From Streptosporangium becharense (lineage in GTDB: Bacteria; Actinomycetota; Actinomycetes; Streptosporangiales; Streptosporangiaceae): 64,000 nt of DNA. Below, piece by piece: positions 35,262 to 43,783 of the stretch (the first letter of the stretch is position 1; each line of letters begins with the position of its first letter). The notes under the pieces are model-generated. The model made no database searches. It was not told where the DNA came from and saw only the letters and a list, made by a program, of their open reading frames with translations. The position numbers and the translations under genes are program-made. The stretch covers positions 6,386,001-6,450,000 of the forward strand of contig NZ_JACHMP010000001.1 of the NCBI RefSeq assembly GCF_014204985.1, in the 5' to 3' direction.

Positions 35262-37987
35262 GCGTCACCGTGCTGGGCGTCCGGCACCACGGCCCGGGAT
35301 CGGCGCGGTCCCTGCGGGACGAGCTCGCGCGCCTCAAGCCGGACATCGTGCTCATCGAGGGCCCGCCCGAGGCGGACGAGCTGATCGAGCTGGCCGGAGA
35401 CCCGGACCTCCGGCCACCGGTGGCGCTGCTCGCCCACGTGCCGGGCGATCCGTCCACGGCGGCGTTCTGGCCGTTCGCGGTGTTCTCCCCCGAGTGGCAG
35501 GCGATCCGGCACGCGGTGGAGACGGACGTCCCGGTCCGCTTCTGCGACCTGCCCGTCGTGCACAGCCTGGCCCTGCGGTCCGCGCGGCCCGTGGCGTCCG
35601 GCGAGACGGAACCCCCGCAGGCCAGCGCCGACCTGCCCGATCCGGCGACGGACGGGCCGGGGGAGGCCGGGGGGTCGGGCGACGCCGCGCCGGAGGCCGT
35701 ACGGGTCGACCCGATCGGCGCGCTCGCCCTCGCCGCCGGGTACGACGACCCGGAACGCTGGTGGGAGGACGCCGTCGAGCACCGCGGCGACACCCCGTTC
35801 CAGGTGATCGCCGAGGCGATGGCCGCGGTCCGCGAGGGGCACGTCCCCGACGAGTACGAGGCGCGGCGCGAGGCGTTCATGCGGCGTTCGATCCGCAGGG
35901 CGGTCAAGGACGGCTACGAGCGGATCGCCGTCGTCTGCGGAGCCTGGCACGTCCCCGCACTGGCCGGCGCCTCCCGCGACGGGGCGTCCTGGGGGGCCGG
36001 GCTGCCCGCCGTCAAGGCCGACGACGCCCTGCTCAGAGGGCTGCCCAAGGTGAAGACCGAGATCACCTGGGTGCCGTGGACGTACGGGCGGCTGGCCGCC
36101 TGGAGCGGTTACGGGGCGGGTGTCGCCTCCCCGGGCTGGTACCACCACCTGTTCGCCTCCCCCGACCGGCCGGTGGAGCGGTGGCTCACCGCCGCCGCCG
36201 GAGCGCTCCGCGACGAGGGCCTGCCGGTCTCCTCCGCACACGTCATCGAGGCGGTGCGGCTCGCCGGGAGTCTGGCCGTGCTCCGAGGCCGGCCGCTCGC
36301 CGGGCTGGCGGAGGTCACCGAGGCGGTAAGGGCGGTGCTGTGCGAGGGCGACGACCTGCCGGTGGAGCTGATCCAGCGCCGCATGGTCGTGGGGGAGCGG
36401 CTCGGGGAGGTGCCCGACACCACCCCGATGGTTCCGCTCCAGCGCCACCTGCGCGAGGAGCAGCGCCGGGTGCGGCTCAAGCCCGAGGCCCTCGACCGGG
36501 AGTACGACCTCGACCTGCGCAAGCCTCTCGACCTGGAGCGCAGCAGGCTGCTGCACCGCCTCCGGCTGCTCGACGTCGAGTGGGGGACCCCGCTGCCGAG
36601 CAGGAGCAAGGGCACCTTCCGCGAGTCGTGGTCGCTGGCCTGGCGGCCCGAGTTCGACATCGACCTGATCGAGGCGAGCGCCTGGGGCACGACCGTCCCC
36701 GCGGCGGCGACCGCCCGGGTCCGCGACCTGGCCGCAGGCGGCATGGCGTCCGGCACGGCCGTGCGACCCGGGGCACCCGGTCCGGCCGCCCCGGGTGCGG
36801 GTGTCCCCGGTGCGTCCGCCCCGGGTGCAGGCGTCCCGGGCCCGTCCGCTCCGGGGCAGGGCGGGCCCGGAGGTTCCGCGGGGCCGGGGGTCTCCCCGGG
36901 GCACGGCGGCGGCACCTCCGGAGAGGTGACGCTGGCCGACCTCACCGGGCTGGTCGAGCGGTGCCTGCTGGCCGACCTGCCCGGCGCGCTGCCGCACGTG
37001 CTCGACGCGCTGTCGGAACGGGCCGCGCTCGACAGCGACGTGACGCACCTGATGGCCGCGTTCCCCGCGATGGTCCGCGCACACCGCTACGGTGACGTGC
37101 GCGGCACCCCCGCGGCCGGCCTGGCCGCCATCGTCGACGCCCTGTTGACCCGGATCTGCGTCGGCCTGGGCGGTGCCGTCACCGGCCTCGACGACGACGC
37201 CGCCCGCCACCTGCTCCGCCACGTCGACGGCGTCCACGCCGCGGTCGGCCTCCTCGACGACGCCCCCGCGGGCTCCGGAACTCCGGGAGGCCCCGGTGGT
37301 CCGGCGGGTTCTGATGGTCCGGGGGGCTCCGGAACTCCGGGAGGCTCCGGTGGTCCGGCGGGTTCCGGTGGCCCGGGGGGCTCCGGAACTCCGGGAAGCT
37401 CCGGTGGTCCGGCCGGTCCCGGTGATCCGGGGGGCTCCGGTGACCCCGCCGCTTCCGGTGGTCCGGCGGGTTCCGCCGCGGCGACGGGGGAGACGCCGCA
37501 GGGCCGATGGCTGACGACGTTGCGGGGCGTCTCGCTCCGCGCCGACCTGCACGGGCTCATCGAGGGACGGCTGACCAGGATCCTGCTGGACGCCGCCGAC
37601 CTCGACCCGGCGGAGGTGAGCCGCAGGATGTCGCTCGCGATGTCGGCGGGGCACCCACCGGCCAGGGCGGCCACCTGGATCGAGGGTTTCCTGTCCGGTG
37701 GCGGGCTGCTGCTCGTGCATGATCCACGCCTGCTGGGGCTGGTGGACGAATGGCTCACCGGGCTGGCTCCGGAGACGTTCGTCGACGTGCTGCCCCTGCT
37801 CCGCCGGACCTTCGGCGGCTTCGCCGCCCCCGAGCGGCGTGCGATCGGCTCGCGGGTCCGCTCCCTCGGCACCGGAACGGCCGAACCGGCGCGGGAGGCG
37901 GAGGAGGACATCGACGACGGACGCGCTGCGGCGGCCGTGCGGACCGTACTGACGATTCTGGGAGGGGCGGAGAGCGCCGATGGATGA
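35258..37987 (+). CDS. DUF5682 protein; N-terminus resembles TraB/TIKI/ChaN-type hydrolases
   Basis: 909 aa, ATG at 35258. Residues 1-240 show a pattern known from the TraB/TIKI/EreA/ChaN superfamily: GVRHHGPGSA (His10-His11), DIVLIEGPPE (Glu34), and VVCGAWHVPAL (His231). That relation is inference from motifs. The middle (about 300-480) is charged and helical (EYDLDLRKPLDLERSRLLHR). Two disordered Pro/Gly segments follow: about residues 500-560 and three 18-residue collagen-like repeats at about 671-740. The C-terminal region is helical (GFAAPERRAIGSRVRSLG). Overlaps the VWA gene by 8 bp. Confidence 0.86.
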   Translation: MSVTVLGVRHHGPGSARSLRDELARLKPDIVLIEGPPEADELIELAGDPDLRPPVALLAHVPGDPSTAAFWPFAVFSPEWQAIRHAVETDVPVRFCDLPVVHSLALRSARPVASGETEPPQASADLPDPATDGPGEAGGSGDAAPEAVRVDPIGALALAAGYDDPERWWEDAVEHRGDTPFQVIAEAMAAVREGHVPDEYEARREAFMRRSIRRAVKDGYERIAVVCGAWHVPALAGASRDGASWGAGLPAVKADDALLRGLPKVKTEITWVPWTYGRLAAWSGYGAGVASPGWYHHLFASPDRPVERWLTAAAGALRDEGLPVSSAHVIEAVRLAGSLAVLRGRPLAGLAEVTEAVRAVLCEGDDLPVELIQRRMVVGERLGEVPDTTPMVPLQRHLREEQRRVRLKPEALDREYDLDLRKPLDLERSRLLHRLRLLDVEWGTPLPSRSKGTFRESWSLAWRPEFDIDLIEASAWGTTVPAAATARVRDLAAGGMASGTAVRPGAPGPAAPGAGVPGASAPGAGVPGPSAPGQGGPGGSAGPGVSPGHGGGTSGEVTLADLTGLVERCLLADLPGALPHVLDALSERAALDSDVTHLMAAFPAMVRAHRYGDVRGTPAAGLAAIVDALLTRICVGLGGAVTGLDDDAARHLLRHVDGVHAAVGLLDDAPAGSGTPGGPGGPAGSDGPGGSGTPGGSGGPAGSGGPGGSGTPGSSGGPAGPGDPGGSGDPAASGGPAGSAAATGETPQGRWLTTLRGVSLRADLHGLIEGRLTRILLDAADLDPAEVSRRMSLAMSAGHPPARAATWIEGFLSGGGLLLVHDPRLLGLVDEWLTGLAPETFVDVLPLLRRTFGGFAAPERRAIGSRVRSLGTGTAEPAREAEEDIDDGRAAAAVRTVLTILGGAESADG
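37271..37478 (+). repeat. 54-bp tandem repeats encoding a collagen-like Gly-x-y segment
   Basis: Units at 37271-37324, 37325-37378 and 37379-37432, plus a partial fourth, each encoding 18 residues built of G-x-y triplets (GSGTPGGPGGPAG and variants). In frame within the DUF5682 gene, so unit number can change without breaking the protein. Confidence 0.85.
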
Positions 37988-39134
37988 GAGGCTGCGCCGC
38001 TGGCGGCTGGTGCTGGGCGGCGACGCCGACGGCACCGGCTGCTCGCTGGCCGAGACCGACGCGCGGATGGACGGTGCCCTGGCCGCCCTCTACAACGACG
38101 GCGGGCAGGGGTCGGGTGAGCGGAGCGGCGGTCTCGGAGCCTCCGCACCCAGGGTGGCGCGCTGGCTGGGCGACATCCGCTCCTACTTCCCCTCGACCGT
38201 GGTGCAGGTCATGCAGAAGGACGCGGTCGAGCGGCTCAACCTGACCCGGCTGCTGATGGAGCCGGAGATGCTCGAGGCGGTCGAGCCGGACGTTCACATG
38301 GTCGGCACGATCCTGTCGCTCAACCGGGTGATGCCGGACAAGGCGCGTGAGTCGGCGCGGACGCTGGTCCGCAAGGTCGTCTCCGAGCTGGAGCGCAAGC
38401 TCGTGCAGAAGACGAAGGCCGCCGTCACCGGGGCGCTCGACCGCTCGGCCCGGACCCACCGCCCCAAGCGGGTCGCCGACATCGACTGGGACCGGACGAT
38501 CCGCGTCAACCTGAAGAACTACCTGCCCGAACGCAACACGGTGATCCCGTCCAGGCTGGTCGGATACGGCAGGCGGCAGCGGGCGGTACAACGCGAGGTG
38601 GTGCTCTGCATCGACCAGAGCGGTTCGATGGCCGCCTCCGTGGTCTACTCCAGCGTCTTCGGCGCGGTCCTCGCTTCGATGAGCTCGCTACGGACGTCAC
38701 TGGTCGTCTTCGACACCGCGGTCGTCGACCTCACCGACCAGCTCCACGACCCGGTGGAGCTGTTGTTCGGCACCCAGCTGGGCGGTGGCACCGACATCAA
38801 CCGGGCCATCGCCTACAGCCAGGGCCTCATCACCCGCCCCACCGACTCGATCTTCATCCTGATCAGCGACCTGTACGAGGGCGGCGTCCGGCAGGAGATG
38901 CTTCGCAGGGTCGCCCAGATGACCGCGGCCGGCGTGCAGGTGATCGTGCTGCTCGCCCTGTCGGACGAGGGTGCGCCTTTCTACGACCACGACAACGCCG
39001 CGGCGCTGGCCGCGATGGGGGTGCCCGCCTTCGCCTGCACCCCCGACGCCTTCCCCGACCTGATGGCCGCCGCGATCGAGCGCCGTGACATCGGCCCCTG
39101 GGTCGAGCGCCACCTGGAACGCAGCGCCACCTGA
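37980..39134 (+). CDS. VWA (von Willebrand A) domain protein, partner of MoxR
   Basis: 384 aa. N-terminal 195 residues are helical (LTRLLMEPEMLEAVEPDVHM, RESARTLVRKVVSELERKLV). The VWA domain begins at about residue 205 with VVLCIDQSGSMA; the MIDAS motif is D212-x-S214-x-S216, with the Thr in LGGGTDINRAIAY and the Asp in FILISDLYEGG. No signal or TM segment, so cytosolic. VWA-MoxR pairs usually work as a metal-dependent client-recognition unit plus AAA+ motor. Last gene of the operon. Confidence 0.93.
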   Translation: MDERLRRWRLVLGGDADGTGCSLAETDARMDGALAALYNDGGQGSGERSGGLGASAPRVARWLGDIRSYFPSTVVQVMQKDAVERLNLTRLLMEPEMLEAVEPDVHMVGTILSLNRVMPDKARESARTLVRKVVSELERKLVQKTKAAVTGALDRSARTHRPKRVADIDWDRTIRVNLKNYLPERNTVIPSRLVGYGRRQRAVQREVVLCIDQSGSMAASVVYSSVFGAVLASMSSLRTSLVVFDTAVVDLTDQLHDPVELLFGTQLGGGTDINRAIAYSQGLITRPTDSIFILISDLYEGGVRQEMLRRVAQMTAAGVQVIVLLALSDEGAPFYDHDNAAALAAMGVPAFACTPDAFPDLMAAAIERRDIGPWVERHLERSAT

Positions 39135-39555
39135 TCCCGTTCCGGCGGGGGCGGCACGGGCCACGGGGGCCCGTCCCCGCCGGGACGCCCGTGGGGCGGT
39201 GCTCCACCCGCGCACCACGATCACGGCGGGCCCGTCCCCGCCGGGACACCCGTGGCCTCTCCAGCGCGCGGTTCGGCCGCGCGGAGTGTGGCCGGGACGG
39301 TGAGCGCGGCTCGGCCGTTTCCGGCCCTGCTCGTGCTTCCGGGCCTGCTCGTGTTTTCGGCCCTGCTCCTGCTTCCGGCCCTGCTCGTGCTTCCGGGCCC
39401 GCTCCCGCTCCCGCTTCCGCCCCGCTCGTGCTTCCGGGCCCTCTTCCCCTGCCTCGGCCGTCCCGTGTCCGGCCGCCCGGGGCTCGGGTCCTACGACCAA
39501 GGGCCGAACCGGCGGGCCGATGACCGGAGACCGCTCTTGCCCGTATTGTCCGATC
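39135..39555. repeat. 421-bp intergenic region with two kinds of direct repeats
   Basis: A 28-bp direct repeat with one mismatch (GGGCCCGTCCCCGCCGGGAC core) is at 39167-39194 and 39228-39255. From 39321 to 39433 there are six units, mostly 18 bp, of the type CCGGCCCTGCTCGTGCTT (39321, 39339, 39357, 39375, then 24- and 17-bp variants). Units are contiguous, without spacers, so this is not a CRISPR. The promoter of the following MFS gene probably lies in 39434-39555. Confidence 0.7.
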
Positions 39556-40938
39556 ATGGTCATGACGACGCACCTCGACCGTCCCGCCGGCATATTCGCT
39601 CCGCGCTACCGTGCGCTGACGGTCGGCATGGTGGCGCTCATCTCCCTGGTCGCCTTCGAGTACCTGGCGGTGGCCACCGCCATGCCGGTGGTGGCGGACG
39701 ACCTGCACGGGCACGCCCTGTACGGGCTCGCGTTCAGCGGGGCGATGGCCGCCGGAGTGGTCGCGACGGTCCTGGGCGGACGGTGGGGAGACGTCCGGGG
39801 GCCGGTCGCCCCGCTCTGGGCGGGGGTGACGGTCTTCGCCGCCGGTCTGGTCCTGGCCGGGACCGCGCCGACCATGGACGTCTTCCTCGTGGGCCGCTTC
39901 GTCCAGGGATTCGGCGGCGGTGTCTTCCAGGTGTCGATGTACGTCCTGGTCTCGCGCGTCTACCCGGCGGAGATCCACCCCCGGGTCTTCTCGGTCTTCG
40001 CGACCGCCTGGGTGCTGCCCTCCATGATCGGTCCCGCGGTCACCGGCGCCGTCGTGCAGTACGCGGGCTGGCGCTGGATCTTCATCGGCGTGTTGCTGTT
40101 CCTCGCCCCCGCGGCCCTGCTGCTGTGGCGCGGACTCTCGTCCGCGCCGATGCCGGAGCGGGCGATTCCGGCGGAGCGTCCCCCGATCGCGCGGCGGCTC
40201 GGCTGGGCGGTGCTGGTCGCGGTCGGCGCCGCGCTCATGCAGTACGGCGGCGCTCTCATGAAGACCGACGGTGTGTCCCGCGGGGCCGGGGTGGTCCTGC
40301 TGGCAGCCGGATTCGCCACGCTGGCCGCGGCGTTGCCCCGGTTGCTCCCCACGGGCACGCTGCGCGCCGCCCGCGGCCTGCCCGCGGTGGTCGCGATGCG
40401 CGGGATCGCGGCGGGCGCGGCCATGGGCGGCGAGGCATTCCTGCCGCTGATGCTCAACGAGGAACGCGGCCTGTCGCTCACCATGGCCGGGCTCACGCTG
40501 ACCGGCGGCGCGCTGAGCTGGTCGTTCGGCTCGTGGGTGGTGGGCCGCAGGAGTTTCGACCGGGTCGCGGTCCTGCGCGCCGGTTCGGTGCTGATCGCCG
40601 CCGGCCTGGTGCTGATGGCCCTGACCGTGTTCGCCGTCATCCCGGTCGCCACCGCCTTCCTCGGTGAGATCGTGCTCGGACTCGGTATGGGCATCGTCTA
40701 CCCGACCCTGTCGGTGCTCGTCCTGGAGCTGTCACGCCCGGGGGAGGAGGGGGACAACAGCGCGTCGCTGGGGGTCGGCGAGTCGGTCTACACGGTCGTC
40801 ACGGTGGCCGTCACCGGTGCGGTCCTGGCCGCCCTGGGCACCTCCGCCTCCGCGTACGTGCTCTGTTTCGCGTTGACCGCGCTGGTGGCGGTGGCGGGTG
40901 TGCCGGTCGCGAGGAGGGTCAGGGGCTCCGGCGCGTGA
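39556..40938 (+). CDS. MFS transporter (EmrB/QacA-like, 14-TM type)
   Basis: 460 aa from ATG 39556 (second ATG at 39562 possible). Major facilitator with about 14 hydrophobic helices: LTVGMVALISLVAFEYLAVA and TAMPVVADDLHG at the start, motif A-like LGGRWGDVRGPV, and motif C-like PSMIGPAVTGAVVQYAGWRW. Cytoplasmic membrane exporter of unknown substrate. Gly-rich loop RFVQGFGGGVFQVSMYV is typical for DHA-type drug exporters. Preceded by a repeat-rich region and followed by a hairpin with T-run. Confidence 0.88.
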   Translation: MVMTTHLDRPAGIFAPRYRALTVGMVALISLVAFEYLAVATAMPVVADDLHGHALYGLAFSGAMAAGVVATVLGGRWGDVRGPVAPLWAGVTVFAAGLVLAGTAPTMDVFLVGRFVQGFGGGVFQVSMYVLVSRVYPAEIHPRVFSVFATAWVLPSMIGPAVTGAVVQYAGWRWIFIGVLLFLAPAALLLWRGLSSAPMPERAIPAERPPIARRLGWAVLVAVGAALMQYGGALMKTDGVSRGAGVVLLAAGFATLAAALPRLLPTGTLRAARGLPAVVAMRGIAAGAAMGGEAFLPLMLNEERGLSLTMAGLTLTGGALSWSFGSWVVGRRSFDRVAVLRAGSVLIAAGLVLMALTVFAVIPVATAFLGEIVLGLGMGIVYPTLSVLVLELSRPGEEGDNSASLGVGESVYTVVTVAVTGAVLAALGTSASAYVLCFALTALVAVAGVPVARRVRGSGA

Positions 40939-40978
40939 CACGATGGGAAGAACGCCGGTCTCCGCGGTGTTGAGCCGG

Positions 40979-41010
40979 GAGTCCCGCCCTCGGGCGGGAT
41001 TCGCGTTTTC
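40979..41010 (+). terminator. Hairpin with T-run after the MFS gene
   Basis: Stem of 40979-40989 with 40992-41002 (GC-rich core TCCCGCCC/GGGCGGGA, one G-T wobble), 2-nt loop, followed by GCGTTTT ending at 41010. It is 41 bp after the MFS stop and 28 bp before the next start. Confidence 0.6.
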
Positions 41011-41037
41011 CGAGCTCGGAGAGGTCAGGGAGAGTAC

Positions 41038-42051
41038 ATGCCGCGCGTCCGTGAGCTAGAGGTGTTCCGGCTGGTCCTGCCGTACGGCAGGCGCCCGGAG
41101 AGTATCCTCGTGCGGCTCACCGAATACGGGGGCATGACAGGGTGGGGGGAGGTCGTCGACGGCGACCCCAAGACCTGGGTGGCGCTGGAGGAGGGCCTGG
41201 CCCGGGCGTTGGTCGGTGTCGACTGGGAGCACCCCGACGAACTGGGCACCGTGCCGGGCGGCCCCGCTGCGGACATGGCCTGCTGGGACCTGTGGGCCAG
41301 GATGCGCGGCGTGCCCCTCGCCCACGCGTTGGGCGGCAGCCGCACCTCGCTCATGGCCACCGTCAGGATCGGCGCCGAGCGCAACCTCGACAGTCTGGTC
41401 TCGCGGGTCAACCGGCACGTCTGCGCCGGGTACGCCCACGTCACCCTCGACATCCACCCCGGCTGGGACGTCGAGCCGCTGCGTGCCGTCCGCCACGCCT
41501 ACCCGGTGCTGGGCATCGGGGTGGACGCCCGCGGTGCCTACACCGACGTCGGCGCCCTCGAGGTGCTGGACGCCTACTCGATCTCCTCCATCGAGCGACC
41601 CTTCGCCGGCCCGGCGGGCCTGGCCGACCACGCGGACCTTCAGGAGCGGGTCGCCGCCCCGGTCCTGCTGGAGGTCTCCTCGCTCGCCGACCTCGACGAG
41701 GCGATCGCGGCGAACGCGGGACGGGCCCTGCTGCTGCGTCCCGCCGCCCTGGGCTCGCTGCGCGAGGCGAGGCGGATGCACGACCGGGCGGTGCAGGCGG
41801 GGTGGGAGATCGCCTGCGCCGGCGGCCAGGGCACCGGGCTCGCCCGGGCGGCCACCGTCGCCGCCGCCAGCCTGCCCGGTTGCGGCCTTCCGTGCGACGT
41901 CGCCGAACCGCCGCGCAGCGCGCAGATCGTCACCCCGCCCGTCGGCGTCTCCGGCGGTGTGGTGGCCGTCCCGCTCACCCAGCCGGGGCTCGGTCACCGC
42001 ATCGACGAGGACCGGGTCCGCCGCCTGGCCAAGGAGTCGTACTCCGCTTAG
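41038..42051 (+). CDS. Enolase-superfamily protein (o-succinylbenzoate synthase-like) with degraded active site
   Basis: 337 aa, ATG with GGAGAG and GGGAGAG upstream. Fold markers of the muconate-lactonizing/OSBS branch: LPYGRRPESILVRL, MTGWGEVVDGDP, PAADMACWDLWARMRG. The catalytic KxK lysines are replaced (HVTLDIHPGWD; Thr136 and Asp138 where K-x-K is expected). Two metal ligands remain (Asp163 in VDARGAY, Glu186 in SIERPF), the third is Glu212 in LEVSS instead of DES, and the final catalytic Lys is Arg234 (LLLRPAAL). Classical OSBS or racemase chemistry is therefore unlikely. Menaquinone genes are not nearby. Single gene with a very strong terminator. Confidence 0.85.
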   Translation: MPRVRELEVFRLVLPYGRRPESILVRLTEYGGMTGWGEVVDGDPKTWVALEEGLARALVGVDWEHPDELGTVPGGPAADMACWDLWARMRGVPLAHALGGSRTSLMATVRIGAERNLDSLVSRVNRHVCAGYAHVTLDIHPGWDVEPLRAVRHAYPVLGIGVDARGAYTDVGALEVLDAYSISSIERPFAGPAGLADHADLQERVAAPVLLEVSSLADLDEAIAANAGRALLLRPAALGSLREARRMHDRAVQAGWEIACAGGQGTGLARAATVAAASLPGCGLPCDVAEPPRSAQIVTPPVGVSGGVVAVPLTQPGLGHRIDEDRVRRLAKESYSA

Positions 42052-42062
42052 CCTGATCTTCA

Positions 42063-42107
42063 TCCTGTGGCCGTGCCCGGCTCGACGAGCCGGGCACGGC
42101 CACAGGA
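42063..42107. terminator. 21-bp perfect terminator hairpin
   Basis: Arms 42063-42083 and 42087-42107 are perfectly complementary (CCTGTGGCCGTGCCCGG in the left arm), loop GAC. It lies 12 bp after the enolase-like stop and faces the convergent acyltransferase gene (stop 42305), so it may act in both directions. It is the most stable hairpin in the window by inspection. Confidence 0.85.
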
Positions 42108-42304
42108 GCCGCCGGGGCGCCGACAAGGCCGGCGATGGTCTCTCCGGCCGAGTACACGGTGGCGGCTCATTCTCCGGAACCCTGCGGAAATGGCTTTCCG
42201 GAAGCCTGCGGAAACGGCTCGGTTTCCATGGTGTCGCGAGCCGGGATTTCGCACCGGGGCTGAAATCCTCGGCCTCGCCGATATCACACGTCGGATCGTG
42301 GTCT

Positions 42305-43783
42305 TTATTCGGCCGTGTTCAGGTTGGCGAGCTCACGAAGTTCTTCCATGGCCAAGTGCAGATGATCCAGCAGGCCCCATACATCGTCGACCCGGTCCGG
42401 GCAGGCGATGAGGCCGAAGTCGAGCGAGCCGTCATAGGAGAAACAGGTGATGTTTATCCCACCGGTCGCGTCGGTGATCATCGAAACCGGGTGGTAGTTC
42501 AGTACCCGTGCGCCGCAGAGGTACAGCGGGAACCGGGGCCCCGGCACGTTGGAGATGATTACGTTCACCACCGGATTGACCTGGGGAGCCAGCCGGAGCG
42601 CGCGGGGCAGGGCGAGAGCGGCCACGGGGGCCGGCATCAGGGCGGAGACGTCGCTCAGCCAGGTGGCGGGCGACAGTTCGAAGCGTCGCTTGACCAGGCG
42701 CATCGTCTGGCCCATGGTGTGCAGGCGCTGGGTGGGGCAGGCCATGTTCGTCGGTATGGGAGCGATCATTGCGGAGATCTGGTTCCCGATCGTGTCGGTG
42801 ACGCCTGGCCTGCGGACGGCGACCGGGATCGCGGCGATCAGCGGTCGATCGGGGAGCGCGTCACGCTCACACAACCACGACCGGAGCGCGGACGCGCACA
42901 GCGTCATGACCACGTCGTTCACGCTGACCCCGAAGCTCTTGGCCATCGATCTGATCTCGTCGAAGGGCAGCGATCCGTAGGAGAAGGATCGTTCGCCGCT
43001 GACCGGCCCGTCCAGCAGGGTGCGTGGCGCGGCCAGCGAGGGAAGTTCGGGCAACGGCGTGGTGTCGCCGGAGATCAGCCCGGCAAGGGTGCGCGTGGTC
43101 CTGGACACCAGGCGCGCTCCCGGCACCGTGGCGGCCAGGGGGATGGCGTCGAGGTCGGCCGCCGCCTTGGTGAGCGAGCCCAGCGCTCGGACAGGGTGGG
43201 AGACGGATCGGGTGACCGCTCGCGCGAGTGTCGTGATGGGGTCGAAGGCTGGAGCCTGTCGGTCCTGGCCGGACGGCTCGGTCGGCTGAACGACGTCCGG
43301 TTCGGGGACGATGTCGAGCAGGGCGGCAAGGGCCTGGGCGCCGGACACACCGTCGATGGCGCAGTGGTGGATCTTGGTGTAGAAGGCTGTACGCCCTCCG
43401 GCCAGGCCGTGGATCAGATACATCTCCCACAGTGGCCGGCTGCGGTCGAGATGCTGTTCGTGCAGGTAGGCCACGAGTTCGGCAAGCTGGGCGGAGTCAC
43501 CCGGTGCGGACAAGGTGAGCTCATGGACGTGGTCGGCGACGTCAAAATCAGAATCCTCTTCCCAGTACGGGTTGTCCAGGCTGAACGGTACGTCGGCCAG
43601 TCGCAGGCGCAGCGCGGGAGCCAGATGTAACCGGCGTCGCAGCAGGTCGATCAGTGCCTTGCGGGTAACCGTGCCTGTGGGTGCGCACGTCGGGTCGAGG
43701 AGCGCCAGGCCGCCCACGTGGGTGGCGGCAGTCGGCGTCTCCACGTGCAGGAACTGCGTGTCGAGTGCGGTCAGTTGGCGCAT
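42305..43783 (-). CDS. Wax ester synthase/diacylglycerol acyltransferase (WS/DGAT)
   Basis: 492 aa from the ATG at 43783 giving MRQLTALDTQFLHVETPTAA, the family start. Catalytic HHxxxDG motif is HHCAIDG, with LEMYLIHGL-like strand before it (WEMYLIHGLAGGRTAFYTKI) and the C-terminal conserved NVIISNVPGPRFPLYLCGA. The enzyme esterifies fatty acyl-CoA to long-chain alcohols or diacylglycerol, forming storage lipid droplets at the membrane. Actinomycetes carry several paralogues. Single gene. Confidence 0.94.
   Translation of the reverse strand: MRQLTALDTQFLHVETPTAATHVGGLALLDPTCAPTGTVTRKALIDLLRRRLHLAPALRLRLADVPFSLDNPYWEEDSDFDVADHVHELTLSAPGDSAQLAELVAYLHEQHLDRSRPLWEMYLIHGLAGGRTAFYTKIHHCAIDGVSGAQALAALLDIVPEPDVVQPTEPSGQDRQAPAFDPITTLARAVTRSVSHPVRALGSLTKAAADLDAIPLAATVPGARLVSRTTRTLAGLISGDTTPLPELPSLAAPRTLLDGPVSGERSFSYGSLPFDEIRSMAKSFGVSVNDVVMTLCASALRSWLCERDALPDRPLIAAIPVAVRRPGVTDTIGNQISAMIAPIPTNMACPTQRLHTMGQTMRLVKRRFELSPATWLSDVSALMPAPVAALALPRALRLAPQVNPVVNVIISNVPGPRFPLYLCGARVLNYHPVSMITDATGGINITCFSYDGSLDFGLIACPDRVDDVWGLLDHLHLAMEELRELANLNTAE

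Noticed and set aside
39321..39433. CRISPR-like repeat array
   Set aside because: Units are contiguous without spacers and have variable length; no cas genes nearby.
39252..39520. Hydrophobic Leu/Pro-rich plus-strand frame
   Set aside because: It is created by the 18-bp repeats and shows no RBS or family pattern.
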